Shown piece after piece: positions 1-10,004 of a stretch of 64,000 nucleotides of DNA. The position numbers were made by a program, and so were the translations under genes. This DNA is from Blastocladiella emersonii ATCC 22665 (lineage: Eukaryota; Blastocladiomycota; Blastocladiomycetes; Blastocladiales; Blastocladiaceae): NCBI GenBank assembly GCA_025594325.1, contig JANHCV010000013.1, positions 310,001 through 374,000 on the forward strand, in the 5' to 3' direction. The notes under the pieces are model-generated. The model saw nothing but the letters and a program-made list of their open reading frames with translations. It searched no databases and was not told the DNA's origin. Every line of letters starts with the position of its first letter. Within the stretch, counting starts at the first letter, position 1.

Positions 1-665
1 AGAAGCCCCGTGCCCGAGCCCCAGCCCTTTGCATCAACAATAGCGGCGCGAATGGCGTCACGGCTCGGGAGCGCACCAGACTCGAGTTCCTTGCGCGCGT
101 CGCGGAAGTCAGCAGCGTCCTGCTTCTTGGCCTCTGTGTACTTTGCACCAAGTTCAGGCTGACCGTTCCAGTTGCAGTACTTGGCCAGCGCCTTGAGCGT
201 CTCAACCTGCAGCCCCTGCTCGCCCTTGGACGCGCGGTACGCTCCCACAGCTTTGGACACGGCGTCAACGTCTTCAATGTCCATGCCCAACTTGGCAAAG
301 GCACAGAGCACGCGGGATGTCTTGGCCTTGTCTGTGTTGCTCAGCTCAGCCAGTTCCCCGTGCTTGTTCTGAACACGCGCGTTGACGCACGCCGCAATGG
401 ATTCCCTGGTCATCTGCGCGTACTTGACCTGGGGATCAGTGTCCATGGGTTCGCCAGACTCGTCAGCGGGAGTGTGATTGGAACTGTGATTGCAGTCACG
501 TGACACTGCAGCCAGCGCGGCGAGGCTGGTCTCAACTCCCTTGAGCCGCTCATCAAAGGACGCCAGCAGCGGCTTGATACCATCGAGCACTTGGTGCACT
601 ACGTCGGCGGCAACGTGCTGAGCAACAACCTTGGACACCTGGGACACAAGCGCTTCGAGAGACAT
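1..665 (-). CDS. Partial hypothetical protein of the virus-like element
   Basis: An open frame of 221 codons starts at the ATG at 663-665 and is still open at the left edge, so the C-terminus is missing. I do not recognise the family. The first ~55 residues are helical and heptad-like, suggesting a coiled coil. A short polar Ser/Asn/Glu-rich linker follows, then a Lys/Ala-rich helical region. Codon use is smooth and matches the helicase gene at 1731-4055. It is transcribed divergently from the gene at 755 across only 89 bp, a compact arrangement typical of small dsDNA viruses and Polinton-like elements. A role in the element is inferred from position only. Confidence 0.6.
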   Translation of the reverse strand, partial: MSLEALVSQVSKVVAQHVAADVVHQVLDGIKPLLASFDERLKGVETSLAALAAVSRDCNHSSNHTPADESGEPMDTDPQVKYAQMTRESIAACVNARVQNKHGELAELSNTDKAKTSRVLCAFAKLGMDIEDVDAVSKAVGAYRASKGEQGLQVETLKALAKYCNWNGQPELGAKYTEAKKQDAADFRDARKELESGALPSRDAIRAAIVDAKGWGSGTGL

Positions 666-754
666 CTTACCGTAGCCGCAGAAAAGAAGGCGTCACTGAC
701 TCAAGTGTGTTTGGCGGTATCGTTAAGTATATTGTGCGTCAATGGTAGGACACC
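666..754. promoter_or_regulatory. Short bidirectional promoter
   Basis: The 89 bp between two divergent start codons contains a TATA-like TAAGTATATT at 724-733, about 20-30 bp before the plus-strand ATG. It is the only AT-rich stretch here. It may drive both genes; no second TATA-like site is clear for the minus strand. Confidence 0.35.
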
Positions 755-1249
755 ATGTGCGACAACGACGACTCGCCCAGTCCTCTTGGACGTCTGCTGC
801 TGGACATCCACAACTGCACAGGCAAGGTGGTCGACCTGAGCCAGATGAAAGCCTTGACCATGGACGCTGTGCGCAAGCAATGGCTGGGTGACAACGAGTC
901 TCTGACAGAGGCCATGAAGACGCTGCGTGTTGCTACTGCCCGTCTCGCTGTGTTGCAGCAAGTGAGAGGGAAGCCTGCAAAGACACAGGAGGTGTATGGT
1001 GAAGGGCCCATTTGCGACCTCCTGTGCTACTATGGCTCAAAGAAGGACCAGAACGCTGTCGTTGACTTTGCCCAGCTTGAGCAAGACTACCCTCTGGACA
1101 CGTCAGAGTGGGATGCCATCAAGAGAGAGTACCATGACTGGCTTGTCTGACAGTCCATGATGCGTCTTGCTGAGCTGTGTGTCCGGACAGACCGCAAGAA
1201 GAAGAAGAAGGTCAAGTTTGAGAGCGACTCGGACTACAGCAGCGCGTAA
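755..1249 (+). pseudogene. Small hypothetical gene with an in-frame TGA
   Basis: The frame opens at the ATG at 755 and gives 131 residues to a TGA at 1148-1150. The same frame then stays open for 32 more codons and ends at a TAA at 1247-1249. The extension has a run of five lysines followed by an acidic/serine tail (ESDSDYSSA), which looks like a natural protein end. The family is unknown. The simplest reading is a nonsense mutation in a decaying element gene; a 131-residue product, or readthrough of TGA-C, are alternatives. The neighbouring replication gene has the same kind of lesion. Confidence 0.5.
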
Positions 1250-1260
1250 ACGCGCCATGG

Positions 1261-1600
1261 ACACAGGCCAACAACACAATGCACAGGACAGGACAACGAC
1301 ACGATGCACAGGACAGGACAACAACACGATGCACAGGGCAGGCCAAGGACACAATGCACAGGGCAGGCCAACGACACGATGCACAGGACGGGCCAAGGAC
1401 ACAATGCACAGGACGGGCCAACGACACAATGCACAGGACGGGCCAACAACACAATGCACAGGGCAGGCCAACAACACGATGCACAGGACAGGCCAAGGAC
1501 ACGTTGCACAGGACAGGCCAAGGACACGATGCACAGGACAGGCCAAGGACACAATGCACAGGACAGGCCAACAACACGATGCACAGGGTCTACAGACCAC
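1261..1600. repeat. 25-bp minisatellite, about 13 copies
   Basis: Head-to-tail copies of a 25-bp unit with core ATGCACAGG and CAGGCCAA, differing at a few positions. Because 25 is not a multiple of three and the unit has no stop on either strand, every reading frame is open here, producing overlapping spurious ORFs. It fills the space between the small gene and the replication gene. Confidence 0.9.
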
Positions 1601-1730
1601 CCACCTTACCTTTGCACAGGACAACTGCAATGGTAACTGAACACAGAGCTGGGGCTGTAGCGATACTGCCAAACGCATTAAACGCACTGTGCTCCTCGTT
1701 TTTTTTACGGTTCCAACAATAAGGAACAAC

Positions 1731-4055
1731 ATGGAGCAGACCCAAGTCCCTGCCGCGCTCAAGTCCACCATGGCCCGCCTGGACCAGCTCATGGACGACT
1801 TGCGCCAAGTTGTGCTCCACGAGCACTACGACAAGGACGCCCTCAAGATGCTCACAGCCAAGCACTCTGGCGTGCCGCAGGATGACAAGAAGAAGCTGCG
1901 CACGTACCAAGAGCTGGTCAAGCTCACCTATGGCGAGGGCAAGGAGACATCTTACTCGTTTGGTGCCAAGAAGCGCACTGATCAGAAGCGCTTTGGCCGC
2001 CTGTACGCGACCAGCGTCTCACTACAGTCGCTCAAGAAGGAATACCGCAACGCATTGGCTCATGGCGTGCTCCAAGACATTGACATGGTGGCCGCTGCAC
2101 CGTCCATTCTCCAAGGTGTGCTGCAGTAATTTGGGCTCCACAGCGAGGCGCTGGAACTGTACATTCGCGACCGCGCCGCTGCGCTTGCCAAGTACAAGCT
2201 CAAGGACAAGACCGAGTTCCTGTGCATGCTGTTCAACAAGCGCCTCCAGGACAATGTTCACCCTGACCTGGCCAAGATGCACCACATGCTGTACAACGTG
2301 GTCTTCCCCCAGGTAGTCATGCAGTACCCCGCGATTGTCAAGTTCTCCAAGGAGCGTTTGACGGGCCTCAACAAGGGCTCTGTGCTGTCCAACGTGTTCC
2401 AGGCCGTGGAGAGCATTGTGCTCATGGACGCCATCAAGTTCTTCCGCAACCACGGTCTTGTTCCTTCGGTTCTCATGTTTGATGGCCTCATGCTGCTCAA
2501 GGACGACAAGATCACGGACGACCTCCTCGCCGAGCTCTCTGCCCGCACCCTTGGAAACACCGGCTTTGCTATCACTTGGGCCAAGAAGCCCATTCCTCCT
2601 GGCTCTCTGGTCGACCGCGAGATGGACTTTCCCTTGCTGTGCGAGGACGTCGACGCCTTCCTGGTCGCCACCTTTGCTGACAAGCACTGGTACGATCAGC
2701 AGTTTGCCTTCAAGCTCCTTGGCCATGTGAAGAAGCGCCAGGACAAGTCAAAGACAGACCTCGCCGAGGAGATTGCCAGCTGGACCGCAGCCCTTGTTGC
2801 GTACGTGTCATCGTTTGTGCGCAAGGATGCCAGCAAGGTCACATACTACTTCCGCACCTCAGTCAACCAGCCTTGGAAGATGAACATGACGCGTGGCACC
2901 ATTGACATGGTCATGCACCCTGCCTTCCACGACTACATGCTGATAGTTGAGGAGCGCATCTTTGACTTCCACAAGCCGCAGTGGGGCGCGGTTGACAAGA
3001 TGTACGTTGACTACTTTAACGCCTTCCCCGGGTTCGCTGCGACCAACTTGCAGACAGACATCCTGTACAACAACGTGGCCATGTACCTTGACTACATTTG
3101 CAACATCATCTGCTGTGGACGCGACGCCGAGTTCCGCTACGTGCTCAAGTCGATGCAGATGCTCTTTACTACTGGTCAGGCCAACGGCGTGGTTCTCGCA
3201 GTAACTGGTCTTGAGGGCACAGGCAAGGGCTTCCTCTACGCGTCCATTGCCAAGTACCTCCTTGGCGAGTCGCTGTGTCTCACCATCAACAACGCCGTGA
3301 CCTTCCTCAGCGGCCAGTTCAACAGCGAGCTCGAGAACAAGTCCCTGGTCCTCTTTGACGAGATGCCAGCACAGAACGGTCGGGAGCGCAAGGCCATCTT
3401 TGACAAGCTCAAGAGCATGGTGACCGACCCCAAGACTCTGATCAACGAGAAGTGCGTCAAGAAGTACGAGGTGGCCAACATGAACAACTTCATGATTGCG
3501 TCCAACAACAGCAACATCCTGCCTCTCACTGAGAGCGGGCGCCGTGTCTTTGTTCTCAACTCATCCAACGCTCGCCGCTGTGACAGAGTCTTCTTTGCAG
3601 CACTGGACAAGTTTGTTGAGCGCAACGCGGACAAGATCTTCACGTACGTACTTAACCAGGACCTCAGCGACCTCAACCTCAAGAAGTTCCCGCGCAACAA
3701 GGATCGCAACGCCATGGTGGTAGCGGCCATGGACCCACTCACTGCGCTGGTCACAGAGATCAAGGAGTACGGCGGCTTCCCCGAGGGGCTCATGAAGTCT
3801 GGCGGCGTCACGGTCTTGTCCACCATGTCTTCAAGCGAGCTGTACAAGATGTACTGCGAGTTCGTCTACAAGCGCTTCCCTGGACAGCGCGTTGTGTCTA
3901 ACACGACCTTTGGGACCGCACTTGGCCGGATGGTTGACCTGAACAAGAAGGGCGACGCCAAGCTGTTCTCCAAGTCTGTCCAGCGCGTCAACGGCCGCCA
4001 AGTCCGCACGTACACCTACCATGGCCCCGGTTCCATGGCGCTGGACAACGAGTAA
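1731..4055 (+). pseudogene. TV-Pol-like polymerase fused to SF3 helicase, one in-frame stop
   Basis: One frame of 774 codons runs from the ATG at 1731 to 4055, broken only by a TAA at codon 133 (2127-2129). Before the stop, residues 116-118 (DID, in a DIDMV context) look like motif A of a family A polymerase palm. After it, NVFQAVESI (~221) and MFDGLMLLKD (249-258) resemble motifs B and C. The second half is a superfamily 3 helicase: Walker A GLEGTGK (493-499), Walker B LVLFDEM (539-545), sensor NFMIASNN (586-593) and a GRR arginine finger (603-605). This TV-Pol/SF3 fusion is known from virophages, Polinton-like viruses and transpovirons, where it replicates the element genome. The stop separates motif A from the rest, so as written the polymerase cannot be made whole without readthrough. 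The longest intact ORF starts at 2226 and would give a helicase-only product. Confidence 0.8.
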
Positions 4056-4129
4056 GCACCATGGTTGTACACAGTCAATACATTGTTGTCTTTGGTCACT
4101 CAGTCGCTCAGGGATCAATGGCTTAGCCC

Positions 4130-4403
4130 AACCTGTAACAACTTGTCACAGACCTGTCACAGACCTATTGGCCACCCCGAGCAAATAAAGACAAGTGTGA
4201 CAGGTGTGACAAGGTGACAGGTTATTGAAAAGCTTAGAAGAAAAAAAGGAGGAGAAGTGCACGATCTGTGCATAACCCCTACTTTTCTTTGAATAATGAC
4301 CGTGCCCATGAACAACCTGTCACACCTGTAACCTGTCACATACCCTATCGCCGCGGCCAATTGGATGTACAGGTCTGTGACAGGTTCAGCAACCTGTCAC
4401 AGG
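4130..4403. repeat. Iteron-like CTGTCACA cluster with hairpin
   Basis: About ten copies of CTGTCACA or its complement lie within 280 bp just downstream of the replication gene, in both orientations. Two copies form a perfect 12-bp inverted repeat (CTGTGACAGGTT at 4375-4386, AACCTGTCACAG at 4391-4402) around a 4-nt loop. Clusters at ~4133-4168 and ~4196-4226 face each other. Spaced short repeats beside an SF3 helicase gene suggest a replication origin or the element's terminal region; this is inference. Confidence 0.5.
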
Positions 4404-4459
4404 TCGCCGCGCGTGGATGGATCACCGTGTCCACTCGCCGCACTGACCGCTGAGCCTTC

Positions 4460-4970
4460 TTGCTGAGCCCGCTCGCTGATCTACTCGCTGATGTACTCGC
4501 TAACAGTACGCTGAGCTACTCGCGGTAGACTGCTCACAGCTTGACTCGTGGCTGTGCTCAGGGACCAGACCAGGGAGACCAGTCAGTGGGTAGCCACAGC
4601 TGCGCTGCTCTTTGTCTCGCTGCGCTTGCCGGCCGCCGCCGACCACCCGGGGTAAGCAATGGTCAGCCCGAGCGGTTGGTCAGGGACGGGCTCGGGGACT
4701 TGCCCGCAGATCGACTCGCAGATCGACTCGCAGATCGGGTCCACGCGCCGTTCATCTGCACGTGATCCACGTGATCCGCCCGCCACCCCTCTCCCTCCGG
4801 CCTTCAGCCTCCGCCCGCGTGTCGTGTTCCCTAAGGGAATGCGACATATGGCATACGACATATTATTAACCACCCGGGGTAAGCAACTGGGTCTCACGTG
4901 GTTAGCCCAAGTGACTGCCCGCCAACTGATTGGGGTAAGCAATTGGTCAGCCCGAGTGGTAGTGGGTCAG
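4460..4970. repeat. Direct-repeat-rich end of the virus-like element
   Basis: Several short direct repeats are packed here: ACTCGCTGATCT-like units (4465-4530), AGATCGACTCGC units (4707-4735), and three copies of a GGGGTAAGCAA unit (~4650, ~4876, ~4933), two followed by TGGTCAGCCCGAG. No convincing gene is present. The repeats lie between the replication gene and the palindrome and tRNA-like fragment, so they probably belong to the element's end. Confidence 0.45.
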
Positions 4971-4975
4971 CCCAT

Positions 4976-4999
4976 GTCGTATCCCTTCAGGGATACGAC
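4976..4999. repeat. Perfect 11-bp inverted repeat
   Basis: GTCGTATCCCT and AGGGATACGAC are perfect complements separated by two bases. A related half (CCTAAGGGAATGCGACATAT) lies at ~4829-4848. It sits ~45 bp from the tRNA-like fragment and could be a recombination or terminus signal. Confidence 0.5.
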
Positions 5000-5035
5000 A
5001 CTTACTCTGCCGGGTTACAATACCACGACATTTCT

Positions 5036-5060
5036 CACCTCAAGGATTCGAACCCCCCAC
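5036..5060 (-). other. tRNA T-arm-like fragment, possible integration scar
   Basis: On the minus strand 5044-5054 reads GGTTCGAATCC, the box B/T-loop signature of tRNA genes, followed by a purine-rich stretch in acceptor position. I could not fold a complete tRNA: no convincing D arm or anticodon arm is found in the next 90 bases and the T stem is weak. It may be the 3' remnant of a tRNA gene, a common integration target of element integrases. Confidence 0.3.
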
Positions 5061-6051
5061 GACACGTGCTTCCCGAATAGACCACCATTGCAATGTTTGT
5101 GGACGCGAGTCTCAAGCCAAGACACCCTCTCCCACTTCCACAGACGGACGCGTCATGTTGAGAACAAGGTGCGCGCGCGCGTCTGAAGCCAAGCGAGCTG
5201 GTCCTTTGTGGTTGGCAGACAAACGGTGTAACGGGTTGCTGATGTTCTTCAGATGGGGGGGAGCCAGTCGGAATCAACTGCTTAATTGATATTCGCTGTT
5301 CTCATCTTCCCCCGGCCTCGCAATCAAGCAATCATCAAGTCCGCATCATGGCACTGCTTGGCGAGACCGCGGCCGATTGCACAACGCGCCGCGCTCTCAC
5401 ACCTTTGCTGACGACGTTCAGGTTGAGCTCGACATGGTTCGGGCTGAGAACTACCAGAATCAGCAGCTCGTCGCCCGGCGCGTCGCCGTTGCCGTGCGTG
5501 CATCAGGTAAAGGAACACGAGGTCAGCTGGCAACATGGTGCCGTGGTGGCTCTTGGACTCTGCGAGAGCGCAAACGTTTTCTAAGCCCCCGCGGCGATCA
5601 CGGGTCCTCGTGCACGGCGCGGGAAAGTCCTGGTCTTGCGGGCCGCGACGCCGGGCTGCATGCGGACGGGCGAGCGGTGGTGGTGGGTCGTGGCGGCGGA
5701 CGGGACGGCGGCGTACTTGGACACGGTGAAGAAGTGCGACTGATTAATGTCCGCGGACTCCTCGCCGCCTCCCGCGCGCCCCAGGCGTGCGGACCCGCCT
5801 CGACCAACCCCGCACGCGCGCGCGCGCGCGGCAAACTAGACAGGGTGTGCGTCGGTTGGCTGCGCGCCGTTGGGCCGCGGCAGGTCCGCGGCAAGAAACT
5901 CGGCGATCGCGGGCAACCATTCGTTTGACTCGTCCGAGTCCTCGAGATGGCAGTCGCACGCCCGTTGGGCGGCGGCAAGCTCGCGTTCTGGCTGACCGCA
6001 AGCTGACAACTAAACTATATATATAGATTGTCCGCAGCAGCGACTCACAAA
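5061..6051. other. No supported gene
   Basis: GC-rich, with a (CG)n run at ~5815-5832. A short reading at 5377-5510 (DDVQVELDMVRAENYQNQQ) is helical and followed by a possible GTAAAG donor, but has no recognised family. I see nothing else I can defend. Confidence 0.5.
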
Positions 6052-7600
6052 TTAGATACTCCGAGAGCGCGACGCGCCTGCGGCAACAAACGACATTTCG
6101 GAGTGAGCCGTGGCCCACGGATCCGGAAACTGATCTGCCTGGTAAGCGTCGAAAGGATTGGCCGCAACGTACCGAGCCCACCGAGCGAGAGTTGCGACAC
6201 ACACAACGCGTGAAGAAACACGGCCACATAGTAGTCGCGTATGAGAGTACTGTACCGGAATCGCGTCGCTGTGAAAGGCCATGAGCAGAAGGGAAACGAG
6301 GATCGGATCGTGAAGCTCTCGGAAGTGGAGGAGCGCGGCGAGCAAGACGGGCGGTATGTAGAGCAGGTTGAGGATCAGCCGCGACTCGCCAACAAGTTCT
6401 ATGGTCTGGGGCACCGTCGGCGAGTCACGCAGGGTTGCAACGATGGCCGGGTCGAGGTGCCGCAGGAACGCAAATATAAGGACCTCGAAGCAGTCGAGGC
6501 GCTCGTTGAGCTAGCTACTCGACGACGGCCGCGTCAAACTCTCCACCCGCCTCGCATTTCATGCGTGGCGTGGCAAGAGCGAGCTCGCTCAAGCTCGAGC
6601 TTGACCAGATCGGCAAGCATGATTGATGTGCAGCTGCGCAAGGAACGGCTCGTGCACAGGCTTGACAATCGAATCAAGCAGGTCCAATGCGCGCGTCGAC
6701 GACGAAGTGAGATCAGACGCAGAATGTCTCGGCACTCGCGCGCCGTCGAGTAGAGCGCGAACCGCCGGATCAGGTTTCAGGCATTTCCCTTCTCAAGCAG
6801 CCCGGTCGCGCCATGCGTTGAAACGGTGTGTGAAGCAAGAACAGCGCGGCCGTCGGGACTGTGGTTTTGATATCGAGGTCAGCGGAGAAGCCGTCAGCGC
6901 CCACGAGCGGGGCCATCGACTTGGCAAACTGGTGGTGCGCTGTGAGTTGGCGAACCTCCAATGAGGGCATTGTCCCACGCAGGGCCGTGCGGTAGCAAGT
7001 CAAGCAGGTCGCATCCAGAAAGTCAGAGGCATACTTCTCCATGACGTGATCCAACATGGTACGAAAGCAGTCCGTGCCGAAGATTGTTTCGTAGACAAAC
7101 AAGTTCGACGATCCGCGCAGACTGACGCCCTCGATTTCCGGGAAAGGCCGCACGTTGACGAGCCTCAATCCTGTCCAAGTTGACCTTGACTCGGTTGCGG
7201 AAGCGCGACCAGATGGGGTCAAACGGGAAGCCGGGCGAATGCACGAGCACGCGGAGCATGGTGAAGTCGGAGTCGTTCCCGGCAGCCGCATTGGACCAGC
7301 CGTCAGCGTAGAGCCAGTCAAAAATGGCCGCCACGTCTTGGTAGTAGAGCGTCGTGTAAGCGTCGTCGCCACAGGTCGATCAGTAAACCAGCCAATCGGC
7401 AGCCGTTGAGGACGAAATGAAGGCAACAACCTTGGGCGCAGTCAGCTGTTGGTTGAGCGTTAGAGCAGCACTCGAGGATACCGCAATGAGAGTCCTTGAT
7501 GGCAGCACCTGCGAGTGCGACCGCGGGGTGAGTGAAAGCGTGCGGGAATTCGAAAACCTTGACCATTCCGCCATGAGTAAGCCGGCCAAACGCGCGAGGA
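6052..7600 (-). pseudogene. Decayed repeat/F-box-family-like gene
   Basis: Protein-like readings follow one another on the minus strand but jump between frames: 7566-7390 (AAIKDSHCGILECC...), 7390-7160 (AAIFDWLYADGW...), 7160-6780 (SNLFVYETIFG...), then 6500-6052 (FEVLIFAFLRHLDP..., LLYIPPVLLAALLHFREL). The segment between 6480 and 6780 has several stops. The phrase AIFDWLYADGW resembles AIFIIDWLFKRGW in the fragment at 39422-39991, so both likely come from one expanded family of helical repeat proteins. Function unknown. At least two frame changes are not explained by consensus splice sites, so I call it a pseudogene. Confidence 0.5.
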
Positions 7601-8079
7601 CCGAGTGTCGCTACTGGGACGCGGGGCGGGCGAGCTCAACCAGTTGCAGTCAGTCCGTTGGGCTTCGACTCGACGTCTCGCGCCGAGACGTAAAGCGTGC
7701 AGAAATGACCTTGCGACAAGACAACAGCAAGCGACGCGGTCACGACGGCAAGCTCAGGGAGCCGCCTTGCGAGCCGGAGGGCGGCAAGCGCGGAAGTTCG
7801 CCGAACCACAGCGCCTAGTGAGAATGCATGGTGTTGATGCGTGGTTGCGGGGAGTGCGAGTGCCGTGCGGGAGCTGAGTGGGGTGTGGGGAAGCGAAGCG
7901 GGCAGCGCGACGCGTGGCGCTCGTTCCGGCGGAGGCGGCCACGTGGCGGCGACGCGTGCGCCATGCGCCAAGTGGTCAAGCCTTCGTTCGTCTTTCGCCC
8001 CCGGTGCGCGCCGCCCCTCTCCTCTCTCTCCCCAGTGAGCGACCACTAGGACTCTACGCATCAACACTCTGCAACCACC
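7601..8079. promoter_or_regulatory. Upstream region of the PTM1-like gene
   Basis: No gene supported. At 7940-7957 a CACGTG box is followed six bases later by ACGCGT, 120 bp before the start codon at 8080; elsewhere in the window the same pair recurs with eight-base spacing. A pyrimidine-rich stretch (CTCTCCTCTCTCTCC) at ~8018-8034 precedes the start. Confidence 0.35.
7940..7957 (+). promoter_or_regulatory. CACGTG-N6-ACGCGT box pair
   Basis: An E-box and an ACGCGT box six bases apart, 120 bp upstream of the PTM1-like start codon. In fungi CACGTG binds bHLH factors and ACGCGT is the MluI cell-cycle box; a role here is inference. Confidence 0.3.
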
Positions 8080-9969
8080 ATGCCGCCGTCGCTGCCGCAC
8101 CGCCCGCCCCGGTGCCGCGCCGCCGGCGCCCGCGTCACGACCCCTCGACTCGCGTCGCTCGTGGTGCTGCTGCTCGCCGCCCTCCTCACCTTTGCCGCCG
8201 TGGCGCGCGCGCAGGACGCGCCGCCCATGACGCCCGAGGACGAGGGCGCCGACTTGCTGGATGACCTGATTGTGCGTTCGTTCTTGCGGGGACTTGGTGC
8301 CAAGCACGAGCTGACGCGCTTGTGGGGATGTAGGACGAGCAGCTCATGATCAACCGCATCTGCTTCGCCATGAACGCCAAGAGCTCGATCCCGGGCGGCC
8401 AGGACGCGTTTGTCGAGGGTACGCTTCGCTTGCGCGCGGTACCCGTCCAGGAGCACGACTGACCTTGTGCGAACATGTAGTCAAGTACGTGCCGCCGTCG
8501 CAGGGCGCCGCCGCCCTCGCCGTCTACAACATTCTCGACCAGGGGCTGCTCGGCGCCCCGCTTCCCGTACGCTCCCCCACCACCCGCGCGCAACCCGCCC
8601 CCTCTAACCCAGATACGTGTAGCCGCCCGACAAGTTCGGGTACCTGTGCACGGAAAAGGGCCGCGAGGCCGGCATCTGCACCGAAGTCGGCGCCATTCTG
8701 TTCCGCAACGCGACCTCGGTCGGCAAGACCGTGCACGCGCCGATCCTGTCCAAGGTCATCTCCTTTGACGACGTGGTGCTGCCGTACCCGGTGCGGTACA
8801 ACGTGACCAGCACGGGGCTCTACTGCCTGATCGGGATGCCGCTGGGCGGGTTCGGCGACGAGGCCATTGCGGACGCGGACCTGCGGTACGTCAACGCGCA
8901 CGGCCTGCTGCCCGCCGTCGACTACCCGAAGCTGCCCTTCTACGGCGTCACGTGCCTCGTCTACCTCGCGGTCCTGTTGCTGTGGATGGGCAAATCGGCG
9001 CTGCACTGGTCCGAGATCCTGCCCGTGCAAAAGAACATTTCCGGGGTCGTGGCGTTCCTGGTGGTCGAGACCGCCGTCAACTACTTCTACTTCCTCGACT
9101 GGAACGACCGCGGCGAGCAGTCGTGGACGCTGCTGGTCCTCAGCGCGGTCCTCAACTCGGCCCGCAACTCGGTCTCGCTGTTCCTGCTGCTCATCGTCGC
9201 CATGGGATACGGCGTCGTGAAGCCGTCGCTCGGCGACGACATGCGCCGGTGCCAGACGCTCGCGCTCGTCCACCTCGTCTTCGGCGCCCTGTACACGGGC
9301 TTCACGCTCAAGCAGAGCGAGCACAAGGGGCTCGGCATCCTGCTCGTCGTGCTCCCGCTCGCCATCACCCTGACCGTCTTCTACGTGTGGACCCTGACCG
9401 CGCTCACCGCGACCACCCAGCACCTGCAGCTGCGCCGCCAGCACTTCAAGCTGCAAATGTACAGCGCGCTGTGGCGCCTGCTCTTCTTCGCGGGGCTCAA
9501 CCTGGTCCTGTACTTCATCGTCAACACGGTGTGGTTCAGCAAGCGCGACGACGTGGTCTTCATCGCGCGGTGGTGGCGGTGGCGCTGGTTCGTCGTCGAC
9601 GGCTGGCTCAACGCGCTGTACTCGGTCTCGATGCTCGTCGTCGCGTGGATGTGGCGCCCGACTTCGAACAACGCCCGTTACGGGCTCGAGGAACTCGTCT
9701 CGGACCCGCTCGAGGACGAGTTCGAGCTCGACGCACCCGATATGTTTGACCCCGACCGGTTCGCGCCCGGCGCCCAGGCTAAGCGCCGCGCGGGCGCCGA
9801 CGGCGATCTCAACGCCGGCGTCGTGTTCGCGCTCGACTCGGACTCGGAGTCGGATGATGAAGGCGTCGGCGCCCCCGCGCTCGGCGCCGCGCGGCTCCGG
9901 TCCCGCTCGCCCAGCCCGACGCGCGGGGCTCCATTGCGCGCGTCCACGTCGTCGTCGTCCGACTACTGA
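8080..9969 (+). CDS. PTM1/GPR107-like seven-transmembrane (GOST) protein
   Basis: Four exons join in frame: 8080-8271, 8334-8418, 8481-8566 and 8623-9969, giving 569 residues. All three introns (56-62 nt) have GTGCGT/GTACGC donors and TAG acceptors. Residues ~25-45 form a signal peptide (LASLVVLLLAALLTFAAVARA). The luminal domain follows, then seven hydrophobic segments in the last exon (for example YGVTCLVYLAVLLLW, LVVETAVNYFYF, LILLVVLPLAITLTVFYVW-type helices). The cytoplasmic tail has the family-like acidic stretch EELVSDPLEDEFELD and is Ser/Asp-rich. This layout matches the lung-seven-transmembrane/GOST family, Golgi and endosomal proteins acting in membrane trafficking. The gene looks intact. 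Confidence 0.85.
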
Positions 9970-10004
9970 TCTTTTCCAAGTAACGAAATATATCACCTTC
10001 ACTC

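Noticed and set aside
1103-1792. Long Cys/Trp/Leu-rich minus-strand ORFs and His/Thr/Gln-rich plus-strand ORFs over the minisatellite
   Set aside because: They arise because a 25-bp stop-free repeat keeps all frames open; composition is that of the repeat and not of a protein.
5036-5125. Complete tRNA gene on the minus strand
   Set aside because: Only the T-loop signature is good. I could pair six of seven acceptor bases for one start, but no D or anticodon arm folds, so I kept only the fragment.
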